The notes under the pieces were generated by a model. The model ran no database searches. It was not told where the DNA came from and saw nothing but the letters and a program-made list of their open reading frames with translations. 64,000 nucleotides of DNA from Limanda limanda (Eukaryota; Chordata; Actinopteri; Pleuronectiformes; Pleuronectidae), in contig NC_083647.1 of NCBI RefSeq assembly GCF_963576545.1, positions 6,737,007 through 6,801,006 on the forward strand, in the 5' to 3' direction. Shown in pieces: positions 1 through 12,375 of the stretch. Both the position numbers and the translations under genes were made by a program. Numbering within the stretch: position 1 is the stretch's first letter; each line of letters opens with the position of its first letter.

Positions 1-393
1 TGCTGCTGAGTGTTATTATGGTGGAATTAATGAAAGTCAATGACCCTACTACAATAAAGCTGCTTTAAGACATCCACTCAACTCTGCAGTTCCTCCGCTT
101 TTTCTGCGGAGGAGGAGAATGTGTGAACACAAACGTCCGAGTGAGGTCCTCCAGCTGTGTAAAAGGCAATGTAGCCAACGACTTTACCTGTAAGCCATGT
201 CTGAAAATGGCTTAAGTGAGAGACAGAAAGTTATTTTAGAGAACCAGCTTGGGTGAATTGTAGAGGATGAAAGAAAGAAGCAGTCTCAGCAAAGCTGTGT
301 AATGAGGGAGGCTACAGTGTAAATAAGGTTACACAAGGGTCTATGCCGCCGAGAAACCTTCAAATCTTCTTATAAGGTTTAATATATTGTTTA
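1..393. other. Non-coding stretch with a short GC hairpin
   Basis: No open frame of note is visible. The one structured item is a perfect 8-bp stem, TCCTCCGC at 91-98 pairing with GCGGAGGA at 106-113 across a 7-base T-rich loop. It could be the relic of a transposon end, but no partner end is visible in the window. Confidence 0.4.
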
Positions 394-414
394 ATGCTTC
401 TTTTTCTTCTGCAG

Positions 415-621
415 ATGAATACAATTCCTCACATGGGAGGAAAAATGTCCTGGTCCTACAAACACATGACTCGCAACAGGACTGTTAAACGGAGAGTACT
501 GGCAAATTATGAAAAACAAGCACAGGAACGCTTTGGAGTGTCTGGATCTGAGGCATGGTTAGTGATCCATAAAACAAATCCTCAGGAGAGGCGGGCTTGC
601 TATCAAAGCAGGACCTACTGA
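415..621 (+). other. Weak candidate 3'-terminal exon, unrecognised product
   Basis: A pyrimidine-rich run ending in TTCTTCTGCAG (404-414) is a good splice acceptor. It is followed by an open frame of 68 codons ending in TGA at 619-621. The peptide begins MNTIPHMGGKMSWSYKHM, is basic, and includes KRRVLANYEKQAQERFG. I recognise no family. No donor is needed if this is a last exon, but no clear AATAAA follows closely and no upstream partner exon is seen. A chance ORF after a chance acceptor remains at least as likely. An RNA-seq junction into position 415 would decide it. Confidence 0.2.
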
Positions 622-1710
622 CACAGTAAATAGCCACGGTGCAGAAGGCTTGATTTTATGCCAAAGGTTGCAAATAACCTCAAACACTTGTTGCAGCATT
701 TAACAACAGTCAAGCGCTTCTCTGTAAATACACTGTACAGACAGAAAAATATCCATAATAGAGGTTTATTTATGATGTTGGAGCAGGTAGGAGGATAATA
801 TTATGTTTACTGCAGATCTGATTATGAGACACTTATTAGCTTAGATCGTTCAGTAACAGGTGAGCCCACCCTTTCTTATCAAACATGCGTCACAGCGAGG
901 ATTGTGCTTTACCAGCAGCTTTATCTTTCTCTGCACCAATGAACAAAATCCGCTGATATAAAGGTCATTGTAAAGTCACTAAACCATTATTTTTTATTTT
1001 GCTGTTATATAAATGTATAGGGATTTGACATGGAAAAATAAGTTCATTGTTTTTTTTATTGCACGACTAGATACACTGATAAGTACAACAAAATCCAGAT
1101 CGCATGAAAGAAATGTCACTGATCTTCTTGTGCCTCAAGACAATTCAATTTACACTCAGCGATGCTACTGTACACTATAGCCAAAAATCAGTGGGTTTAT
1201 CCCTCTCCTCAATCAGCTGTATCACGTCAGCACTCAGCTCTGCAGAGAATAAAACTGACTAGAACAATGACTGTGAGATTACCCAGGGGGATTTTCAGGG
1301 AAAATGGATACATTTTCAGACCCACAATGGCTATCACCTTGGTGACAGTGATTTGGACATAAAATCTTGAACAAACATACTGAATCCACAATCCCTGACT
1401 TCAGTGGAGCTGCTGCAGACTGTATGGTCTTTGTTTCTATGTTGTCTGAAGAGAAAATGAGATGCTCTTCTGTAGAAATATTCATGCTAATGCCCCAGGG
1501 AATGAAAACAGCACTTGATTGATGAAATTGGACATTTATAAAAATTAATAAACATCATAGAAATGCCATCAAAATGAGCTATTAACATAAACGCTGTAAA
1601 ACATCACACAGGAAATTAGATGAGGGTAAAAGCTGTGGATTTTCGACAGTGCACCAATGCGCCTGATGACCAGTCTTACGAGGACAGTCCGGTCTTTTGT
1701 TAATGAGTCT

Positions 1711-1754
1711 GTGTGTGTGCATGTGTCTGTGTGTGTGTCTGTGTCCGTGTGTGC
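1711..1754. repeat. Imperfect TG microsatellite
   Basis: GT dinucleotides interrupted by CA, CT and CC steps. Simple repeat; it creates the Val/Cys-rich ORF that overlaps it. Confidence 0.9.
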
Positions 1755-3076
1755 ACACTACAATGAATCAATGAGAAGTACAGGAGTTTTGTCGGTTCAT
1801 TATAAAACTGCAGCTCGACAAATAAGATGGACAGCCACAGTCCAAAACTGCTGCAACATATGTATGTTCACCACATAATTTTACATTAAGTTTTGTTTTA
1901 ATACTGATGAAATGTCTGGTGTGGTTAATGGCATTATTTTATATTTGCACGTTGTCAATGCAGTGCAATGTGTTAAGAAATCAAATAGATGTAATAATAT
2001 GAATGATCTAAACGTTTTGAAAGATGAAACAGACTAAAGTTCAAGTTGAATGTTAAACCATGGTCCTAATAGTTTATGTACTACATACAAGACAAGAGGT
2101 GGAAGAAGTGAGACACTTAATGTTGTTTGCAGAAGACGAAATAGTGAAAAGGTAATCTAAAAAACGTAGTCCACAGAAACAACCTTCAACAACAGAAAAG
2201 GACAAAGCTGACATAGTACAGGCTTCTCTGAACAGATCATTATTCTTGCTAAAAAATGTTTCACTGCAAAATCTCCAATTTCTGAATACATGTATATATA
2301 TGTTTGGCCCGATTTGAACATTCAGCACATAGAAAAGGATACTGATGAATTCTGCAGACCTTGAAATCCAGCAGACTGACAAGACAGGTGCTACTACACA
2401 GTCCCTCAGAGTGTATAAGTGTGCTTGGTTGAATTGGCTAAATTAATGCAAACTTAAAAGAGAACATGCATAAGGAGAGCTAGAGACAGAATTAAATATT
2501 CAAAACTAAAAGTAGCAGTATTCAATTTTAATGTTGTAAACTATCAATACGCATTGAGAATTTCATTAAGCCTAGTAACAACTTTATTGCTGGAAAAGCC
2601 AACAACTTTGAAGGTCAGAGCAGTAAAATATGGCATTTTCCTGTGACATTTGACTATAGCAGCCTCTCGTTCTATCCATCCTTTCCTCTTCCTCTTTACC
2701 AGGTAATTTCAGTCTTCCTGTGCTTTCATACCAGCATCATTACATTCATTAGACCTCAGCGGGTGGCTGGATGTCTGTCTGTGTGGTAGCGATATAGGGA
2801 GTAACAGAACTAATCAAGTAGGAGGCCAGCGGTCTTTATCAAACGATTTGACACTAATGCCATTAGGTGAGATGCATTGCTATGTTAGTTCATAAAGTTT
2901 GGGGTGGGGCCAGCAGCTGAGCTTGCACAGACACTCCAGTCCACATGCAGTGTGATGAGATAAGCGTGGTGCACTAAGCGCTGACAGGTCTCATCAGTTC
3001 ACATCAGGAGCGGCGCGTTGGGCCCACTGTGAGAAAAACCATACCACCCTGACTGGGTTTACAGTAAGGAGGGGGG

Positions 3077-3120
3077 TGTTTGTGTGTGTTTGTGTGTGGG
3101 TTTGTGTGTGTGTGTGAGTG
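3077..3120. repeat. Imperfect TG microsatellite followed by GA-rich DNA
   Basis: GT repeats with TTTG and GGG interruptions run into AGAAAGAGAGAGAG-type purine sequence. The overlapping ORFs on both strands are artefacts of it. Confidence 0.9.
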
Positions 3121-6100
3121 AGAAAGAGAGAGAGGGGGACAGCGTGAGTGATGGTAGGCACGGTCAAGCAGGGTGTGTGTTTTCAATCAACATGACTAGC
3201 CTCTGCCTGGGAAGGCCAGATGTTCCACAGGCCCCGATGCCAGTGCCATTAAGAGCTGAGCCAAATACACCCGCAGATTCATGTAACTGATGGCGATACT
3301 GATAGGTCAAATTGAGTGTTGCTGGTTCCAGGAACAAACGGACGACCTGCCTCGAACACTGATTAGGGCAGACAGGCATTGGACCGTTTTCTGAGGAGAG
3401 CAGACGTTTGGATTGAGCTCTGTGTTTGGGACATTTCTGTCATTCTGGAACAATGTGACCTTGTACAGGCAAAGCTCATTAGTCGTTGACAAGAAAAGAG
3501 CTGCTACTATGGCCAAGGTCAGAGAAGAGCGTCACTGCTACCTGGCAGGGCTTTTATTTAAAATTCAAACAGTCATTCAACAACATGGTGAATAAATTCA
3601 TACTCATACAGTAATGGCCTGTTCAAATTCAAATTATACACTCAGATATACACTATAGAAGTGCCAGATCATCTGAATTAGTTTGTTTAAATAATTGAGG
3701 ATCATGTCAAATTGAGGGCAACGTGTTTCTCACCAAAACAAAGATCCTAGCACTGTCTGCGAATCCCAGTCACAATCAAATTTAATAAAAGTTCATAGGA
3801 GCTCCCACTATAAATACATCTCATCCACCCTTTCCTTCCTAACTAATGAGCTAATGAGGCCACAGTCTATGGCAGCATGCAATCAGACGATAAGCATAGG
3901 ATTACATACTGCACTTTACATGTTGTGCACTAATGATGAGTGTGTACTGGTACAACTTACTGTACATGAACAAGTGCAGGAACATCAAGATGTAGAAACA
4001 TGAAATCTCAGAACAGAAGTAAAAACAGGTGTTTGTGATTTCAATAACCAGTTTACAGACTGTGACTTGCACATAAATATCTTGCCTGGAAAACAAAACT
4101 TGAAAGGTTGTTGTGGGATATAGTGAAATTTCCATTCCCCTTAAGAGAATTTGCCAAAGATGGAATCTTATTAAAATTGTCACTGTGTAAATCCTAGAAA
4201 TATCAATGGGATTGCTGTTGAAGTTGAAAGCAGCAGCATGAACATTTGTATTCCTCAACAAAACTCCCCTTGGATTTGGACCAACTCCAGAGTCAAGACA
4301 AATAACAGAGAGAGAAGGACATTTTAACCCTGAGAACATTAATAAGCCCAGTTATCAGTGCTTACTGGACACAGGACAGGTCAGATGTGTTTGCACAGCC
4401 ATACTAACCGTTAATATAACAAATGGGCCTTGTATAAATCAAGCTTAAAAAGAAGCTACCTCCAGAAATGCGCACAAATGTCAGATGTCAGTTTTCAGTG
4501 CAGCCCCCAAGTTAAAACTCTGGATAATGTTGGCGTGAACCTGAGAATACAGCAGGGAATTCTCCATAGGATTTACCACAAGCTATAGGACGTGTTAATG
4601 ACTTTTACAGGCAACAGATGCAAAACTGTACCACCCCCTGTCTGCAGATTTCTGTGTTTTTGTGAACATGTCTGACCGCAGAATCTCCTGTTGTGTTTTT
4701 CATATGTGAAAGGCAAACTCCGGACAAAGTCTGGACAAAGTCTGCACACATTATCGAGAGTTCATGTCTGAAAACAATGAGACAAATCTACGACTTGACA
4801 AAGCGATATGATTGTGGCAACAGCTGAACGTGTAATAAAAGGACATCAAGTGAAAAAGAGCCTGACTAAAGAAGCTTTGTCGTATTTGAAATGTCTGAAT
4901 TAAGTGCTAAAATAGTTTGTTAGATTCAAGAATAGATGGGAACTTTGACGGGCGCATATTGACTCAATTCTTTGTTGTGTTCACTTGTGAGATGTAGGTG
5001 CAAACAGTATTTTTTCACAAAGGTCTCATTATCTCAGTAACTTTCAATATAGATGATGCACCACATTTGTTCTTTCAGCCCCTTTGAAGACTTTCCTGAA
5101 CAAAGTATGTGCCACCGTCTCTTTTTCTCTCTGTCATTGATGTCTGTTTGTTTTGGTAAACATACTAACAAAATAGATCCAATTCTGCCTCCTTAAGGTA
5201 ACTGTAAACTCTTTTATTTTCTGCATTACTCTAAACTACTCTAATTTAGTTGACTGCGGTAGCCGGTAGATGCAGTTTGTCAGTTCTGTCTGAAATCCAT
5301 TTGTTTGCTGCCTCATAAATTCCCCTCTGTGTGTGACATTGACTTCCTGGACCTGGAAATTCCATCCAAGGAACATGAGGTAGTAAGTCATACTACTTTA
5401 AAGGGAGGAAGGGCAGAGCGCCCTCGTTAAGGTCTCCAAGGGAGGAACAGGGGAACCATAATCCATGCATCTACGTGTTCCTCGGCACTGACAAAGCTTC
5501 ATTATCTACATTTCCTTTCTATATTTACTCATCTTCTACATATGTGTATGTCATCTTAATAAAAGGAGGACAGACCAAGGAGGGTAACTGAATGAAGCCC
5601 TTCCGCACTGTCTGACTGCTGCTAATGACTCTGAGCAAGAGAAATGTATCCTTCCTCATTCTCCGGACTGATGGAACATTGTGAACACATACAGATTGAC
5701 TGCAGTCAAAAGGAATTACAAATTGGGCTCCAGTTTACGGTGGAGAACACTGCTGAACATTTAACTGGGTATAGACCTGTGAGACAGGTTTAGAGCTGAT
5801 CGATAAGCCTGGCGACACATCGACTCCTTGTGGCTGGTGGAGGAGCAGAAAGTAGAACAGAATTACTGGGGATATAAACGGGGCTTATCAAATGCCAGGC
5901 TCCATTTTCTGTCATCTCCTCTGGTTATCAGTATCAGAGAGAATCTCTTTCATCTTTGTTTTTTCCTCTGCTTCCGCATCTGGTCTGGCTGGTTCTCTGA
6001 AGCAGACTCAGGCCTATCGTATCTCTATGCTCGTCTTTAAATACTACCCCCCCCCCCACCCCCACCCTCCCCATTCCCCATGATCCTTCATCCAGACTTA

Positions 6101-9100
6101 TCTCACTCAGTCTTTGACAGCGTCTCTCTTATTTAAATATTATTTTATTATCTTTTTTTTTTTCCAGCACTCTTGCTCCTCCATCTCGTTTCCAATGTCC
6201 TTTTTTGATCCATCATTTTCTATCGCTATAGTGCCAGTGATATCACCAACGGGGAAAAAAAGAAGGAAAGAAAACACATTATTGAAAAGAAACAAAAGAA
6301 AGAAAAGTTTCTGAGCTGAGTCAGTGCAGACAGCACTGATGGCATTTCCTCTGGGTGAGTTTAGAGTCTTGGAGGGACGTGAATGTACATTTGCTACAAC
6401 TCAGAAAGAAGGATGTCACTCGGGTGTACAGATAGAAATACACTGAGACGTAAATCATCCTAATTTCGCTGCCTGGATGTGCAAAGTTAAACATCCTAGA
6501 TTTACATCTCTATATTGTGTGTGTACATACAGTATTTCTATTTGAAATGTGTGTACTGTATATCTGGATAAAGCAGTGCATTTGTTTAGCCCAGTGTGAC
6601 TCATTGCCTGTACGTGTGCATGCATTTCGATTGAAAGTCATGTTTCATGTTGTCGCGGCACATTTTATATCGATCTAGTGATTCAAGAATGACTCGTATA
6701 ACTCCAGATATCAATATTTATGAACTTTGAATTAACAGGCAACCAGCAGTTTGTAGCAGTGGCAGCAAGGACACATCAACATAAGGGACACAACCACAGC
6801 TAATTCACAGCAACGACAACTGATTTTCTAGTTTGTGTGTTTGAGCCAAATAATTTATAATAATTATTTTGTTGATGTTTAGGTTCTGTTTTTTAATTCA
6901 TTTGAATTGTTGTGAGGGAACGTGTTTTTATGTTAAAGGGTTCAGTGGAGTGAAGCTGAATTATTGCAAGTCACCCCTATAGTTTCAGAAAGGTAGCCAC
7001 AGCCAGCACTTCCACAGACCAAGAAAACATCCCATCCCACACTCAGTAGGTTTAGAACTGACACTGTAATAGTCTTCTAAAATGACATACACTACAATTG
7101 AGAAAGAAACAATGAATACTTATTGGTTTTATTTTGTTAGCCTTCAAATCCCAAATCACAAGTAAGCATTATGGTATTTGTGTTTGTGTTAGTCAGAATG
7201 TGTATGCTCACAAACATCAGGGCATGCCTACCACCTCCTATCAGAGTTCTCCGTCACTATGCACCATGATAATCTTGCTTTTCTGATCCAGTCAGATTAG
7301 CTATGATCTTAACACATCCATTTGATCCATGCAGCACGCTGCTTTAAACATGCTCCTATCTCCTTTTTAACACCAGGTCTAAGCTACACTGCAGTTTGCA
7401 GGCTCTCTCATAAATAATGCAACAGACAATGCATATACACCATAAACATCACCATAGTTTTGTTTCCTGGATGATCTGTTCAATACGACTTTAGGGTGTA
7501 AGCCCACTTTTGTCCTTGAATCCATGATAAAACCATAATACATAATTTAGGGAGACATAATTCATAGAAAGGTTGCACATTTGGTGTGACAGGTGGTGGA
7601 AACAAAAACTGGGAGCTGGTCAACAAGTCCTTTCCAGTAAAAAATTGAGCTGGACACACACACACAGTTACCACTGACTGAACTGAACAATTAGTGACTA
7701 CATAGCCATGCATTTAAAAGACAGATACCGCAATAGTCAACAGGCAAAAATCCATTACAACTCCACATGTTGTATTTACTGTCTATTTGCATTTCAGTCA
7801 TTATATAAATATAACACTGTCCAAATAAAGTCAACTGTTTGGTTTTGTTATTAGCCTTGATACACATCATTTACTGCACGAAGATAGAAGTTGTAGGAAC
7901 ATATTAACATATAACCTTGAATACTATTTGGCAGATGTCATGGACAACTGCTTTATTATACTAGTAGTGCTGAGTTCTGAGTTGTCTCTATATTGGGTGT
8001 CTTAATCTCTCTGTTTGCTGGTTCAACTCACAAACACTGAGTCTGTCTTGAGATGTGTAAATATATCTTTAACTTTCATTGTTCACTCACAAAGCCTGTT
8101 TGCAGTTCAATCCTTATATCAAAAGAACATCTTTAAACAAATTCCACATTTAATTGCAGATTTCTGAGCCTGTGTTCAAATCTGTTTGAGGACAAATACA
8201 AACCATGACTCCAGAGATCTCCCTACATATCCTGTATATTAATCATAAAAAGGTCTATGTATTTAAAGATTGGGTTGGTAATCCTTGAAAAGCTATCAAG
8301 AGCAGGCTATACTTTGAAAAATACAACCGATACATTGCATCCCCCTCCAGTATTTTTTCCCAATGCAGACATGAATAGGATTTCAACCAATAAGATAAAA
8401 AAGTTCTTCGGATACAAATTACCAACCTCCAATGACCAGAAACTTCAACCTGCTTTATATCATAGTGTTTCAGGTTGCTTCACTCATCACTGATATACAT
8501 TAATGAAGATGAAGTTATGCAGAGGCTACCCTTCACACCAGGTTACAGGAGCCTCTGTGTGTTAAATAATATACCTGCAGAATTGAACAACATATAACTT
8601 CTAATGTTGGGTTTTAATTCAGTTGAACTTGCTTATATTTTTGACCAAGCTATAAGACAAAGATTCAATGTGGACCCCCTTCCCTTAACACTGTAATGGG
8701 GTTGAAATGCTTTAAAGACATCAGTGATGTGCTCTTATTGGTAAATCTCAGTGGAGGCAAAGATAACTCACTCATGCTGCAGCGAGCCAGCATCTGACAA
8801 TCGGCAGTGGCCATAGCAACCGAGGTTGTAGAGAGGGTCCTCAGAAGATAAATCAGGCTGACCAGTTGAGGATTAGACAGCCCTAACGCACAGGCCTCAA
8901 GTCTTATGGTTAAACAAGTTCTTTCTTTGTATAAAAAAGTAAACAATGAGAGTTATATAAAGTGTGATATAACCAGTCCTGTAGTGCATTGCGTAAACCA
9001 ACTTCTAAATCACCTCTGATTGTATTGTGCTGCAAGTCAATTTTGTATATAGGACAGCAAAACCATGGCTCGTTACTCTGCCTCTGATTGGCTAGTACTG

Positions 9101-9717
9101 TAAAAAGGGATTTTTGAGGGTGGTTAATAAAATCCATGCTGATTATTTAATAGCGTCACTTTCGGGGCAGCGTCTCAGCATCACCCGCAACAGTCTCTGG
9201 TTGTTTCTGTTATTTCCCTCAATACAGTACTAGTAATGACTATTTGTTGTCTTTACTTCAAAAATTTGATGTAAATAATGACACCCACCATGATTGATAA
9301 GTGCAAAAATTGAAAGTGTATAAAACACTACAAATAATGCATTGTTCACCCAATCTAGATAAAAGAAGTTAAATAATTAACGTCATTCTCGTTTAATTTT
9401 AAATTCTGGTATTTACTAGAGCTGCAAGAATTGTAAATGATTTGGGGTTCAGAATGGCAAGTTAAATATACAAGTGTTGAAATCTAGGGTACCATATATG
9501 TAAATTATGTCCATATCTCCTCCCTTACTTAAATTATAAAAATTACTTTAAATCAGGGCTGTGTTGTGCTCTGTGTCTATTTTCCTACATATTTTTCCCT
9601 TTGCCAGTCACATGCCTTATTATTTCCTCATGTTATATGGTATGTCATTTGCAGTCGATTCACTCTCAGTATGTCGACCCTCTCTCTTTTCTCCCCCTTC
9701 TTTTCAGGCCCTCTCCT

Positions 9718-9837
9718 CCGTTTTCTTCGAGTTAAAATGAACTAATTCACCAGTTCCTACAGCATCTGTGTTACAGACAGTTCAAGCACTACCAGATCTT
9801 CGCCTGTCTATCCTGCCTGTCCATCAACTACGTGCAG
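9718..9837 (+). other. Splice-like segment without an open frame
   Basis: A long pyrimidine tract (about 9680-9715) ends in TTTTCAG, and 120 bp later CGTGCAG|GTATTGG resembles a donor. All three forward frames contain stops within 12 codons of the acceptor. If it is an exon it is untranslated (5' UTR or long non-coding RNA). Chance is the default explanation. Confidence 0.12.
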
Positions 9838-11944
9838 GTATTGGACAAGTCTGTAAGCAGCTCTCTGGATTATTCAGAGGAAAATAAAACACCTAGTTGA
9901 CTGTAACCTTAGTAATAGCATGGGAGTGGATCATAAAAAATAAAATTCAAGAGAATTACTTCATGGCTTCTGAATCTTCTGATAGGCCAATTGACAGGTT
10001 GAATGGAATTGTGATGAAGTGAATTTAAAGTGAAATAATCTGTTTGTAAACAGTTGTTGGAAAGATTTATTTTGTAATACACAAAGAAGACGTCCTAACT
10101 GATTTGCCAAATTATAGTTTAACATGAAATCTGTGGAGTGGTAAAATAATAAGATTTAATGACTTCAACTTAAGTGAACTTCTGACTTTAACTGTAAGTC
10201 TTCACACTACAATGCATCTCCTTACAGTCCTGCAGGATTGTGAAAAAAAGGTACGCAGTTGTCCTTTGCCTCATAGAGTACCTTAGGAAAGAACAATTTA
10301 CTGCCCCTAAATCAGTGCATCCCTCATGCAGACTCGAAACAGTGTCATTTAAACCGGGTTTTAAGCCTAAATGTCCGTTGACATCTTCCAACAAGGTGCA
10401 TTCAGGGACCTTTATACCTTTAAGTTACAATGTCCAAATAGTATTGGCCAAATTTTGGATAAACTAAATATGCAAGAGTATTCTTACATGCCACTGTTTA
10501 TAAAACACAACGTTTGTTCTTTCCTGGAAAGATCTGTGGCATAAATTTAGATTATACACAGCTCTATAGGCACCACTATACCACTGGATGTAGCAATGTT
10601 ATCCAGCACACATGTATGTGGGCGAAGAAACATTTACATCGCTGATCACTTCTCTCTTTGACACATTGAGCTCCAGTATATATTTTTGTTTTGTACATCC
10701 AACAATCTGAAAACTTCTTCATTCAGCTCATCAGATTTCCATCACAGAGGGCAGTGCTTTATCCTTTGTCTAGTTTAAACACTATAAAGGAATTGACTTT
10801 CTAGAAAAATATGATGTACTTTAAATCCAATATTGTCTTCAAACAACAGAGCTTATCTGAGCTTTTTCAAATGTTTCAGCATTTGCTGCTTCATCAAACA
10901 TACCAAACAGAAATCTCTCTGTAAAGCCTCTCAGATCACAAGTAACTCCATATAGACAAGCTGCGTCCTGTTACACAGTGCGTCAGCGGGCTATAAATCC
11001 CAGTAGATGTAAGCAGGTTTGAGCAGAAAAAATATGCTTAATAGAGAAAAGTATTGTTTCAATTAAGATATTTAACAAATAATCTGCAGAGTTCAGGGTG
11101 AAAAACTGTCTCCAAGCAGCATTTTTTTTCCTTTTGGTTTTGTTTAGAGAAGTTGACGACAATGAAAAGGAAACAAGTCAAGTATGACAAATTACTTTTC
11201 AGCCTGTAAACAGAGTCAAACAAAGGCTCATGCACACAAACTCAAGTTTTTAATTAACTCAGCCATGACCACGTAATTCAATGGTAGAAGGAAGCAGCTG
11301 TTAATGCATTTTTAAAGACTTATTTTTCCTATTAACTAATGTCAATCCGATCTTACTGAGCCCAACAAAAACAACATTTTAACCATAAAAGTATTCTCCA
11401 TTACTCACATACATTTTTACTAATGAGCAAGATAACCGATTCCTTACAAAGCACAAATTTACACAAATATATTGCCAGCAACCAATATTAGGGATCTCTT
11501 GAACTACGTCTGTTGATTAGTAAATCAATTAGTCATTGTGCAGTTTAAATCATCTTTGGCTTTCAGAATACAGTTGTTTTTTCAATACTTGATTTCTTAT
11601 CAGTCTTTAAGTTATATATTCCAAAACAAAAGAGCCCCCCTAAATTTAAATGAAGGTTTCTGATGAATGTATTATTGCATCATTTAATTGTAATCCATCA
11701 GATTACATTAAATTTACTTTAAATTATAATTTAACTACTCTGTTAATCTCACCACAAAAACACTGTCATGACAAAAACTATTTGATCCATGCTAGCTGTG
11801 TGTGTCTGTGGATGTCAGGTGGGGTCCTCAAACAATGTGTCCTGATGATGTTGGTTGTGCCTTGATGAAGGTTGTGTTTGATTCATGACATCGGATGGAT
11901 TGTTATTTATCTGGTTGACTCCTTCATGTTCACCAGATGACGAA
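9838..11944. other. Non-coding stretch
   Basis: AT-rich sequence with no convincing gene, RNA or mobile element. The ORFs around 10188-10467 on both strands overlap each other and have no domain. Confidence 0.45.
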
Positions 11945-12375
11945 TTGTAACGGGGGTCAGCCCTTTGTTCCCACAGCCCTATGTTCCCACAGCACTATGT
12001 TCCCACATTTCTAAGGATTTTTTTTCACTGACAATTTTGAAAATTAGACCCTATGTTCTCACAGACCTATGTTCCCACAGACCTATGTTCCCAGATTTAT
12101 TTGGAAAAATTAGTCCTGATGATCCCACAGCCCTGTGTTCCCACATTTCTAGAGTTTTCTGAAAATTAAGGTTAGGGTTAGCGGTGTTGAGCTCAAGAGA
12201 GGGTTAGGGTTAGGGTAATGAATATTAGGGTTAAGTAATCTCCCCAAAAAAATTTGTAATGTGAAGAGTTTAGGTGATATCTTTCTTTTCTTTCTCTCTT
12301 CCTTTTTTTATTTTTTTATTCTTATTCTTTATGGGAACATAGGGCTGTGGGAACATAGGCACGCTCCCGTAACAA
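11945..12375. mobile_element. Non-autonomous inverted-repeat element with internal 15-bp tandem motif
   Basis: The ends are inverted repeats: TTGTAACGGG at 11945-11954 matches the reverse complement of CCCGTAACAA at 12366-12375 with one mismatch. Inside the left end a motif of the form CCTATGTTCCCACAG recurs about seven times between 11960 and 12152, in tandem and with short gaps. The right end carries the same motif inverted at least twice (12331-12359). Between them lies a TTAGGG-rich patch. No clear target duplication or transposase is seen, so the superfamily is unassigned. The ORF reading PTALCSH repeatedly is only the tandem motif in translation. Confidence 0.7.
12170..12235. repeat. 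Telomere-like TTAGGG patch inside the element
   Basis: Several GGTTAGGGTTAG units occur in two short blocks separated by about 20 bp, plus an isolated ATTAGGGTTAAG. The units are few and degenerate, so this looks like part of the host element and not a chromosome-fusion scar. Confidence 0.6.

Larger units (their letters stand above)
622..9717. other. Non-coding, largely featureless stretch
   Basis: AT-rich unique-looking sequence with TG microsatellites (1711-1754 and 3077-3120), an 11-base C run at 6047-6057 followed by C-rich DNA, and many short ORFs without domains. The longest is 145 codons on the minus strand at 3902-4339, with no recognisable domain. The stretch 2820-3000 is less repetitive and could be conserved regulatory DNA, but that is only an impression. 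I see no RNA gene or clear transposon here. Confidence 0.5.

Noticed and set aside
3902..4339. 145-codon minus-strand ORF
   Set aside because: No domain, no splice context, composition like the surrounding AT-rich DNA; expected by chance in 64 kb.
9718..9837. Coding exon between good splice-like sites
   Set aside because: All three frames contain early stops; only a non-coding exon would be possible and nothing supports that.
11965..12162. ORF with repeated PTALCSH motif
   Set aside because: Translation of the 15-bp tandem motif of the inverted-repeat element, not a protein repeat.
12170..12235. Telomere or chromosome-fusion site
   Set aside because: Too few and too degenerate TTAGGG units, and they sit inside an element with its own inverted ends.
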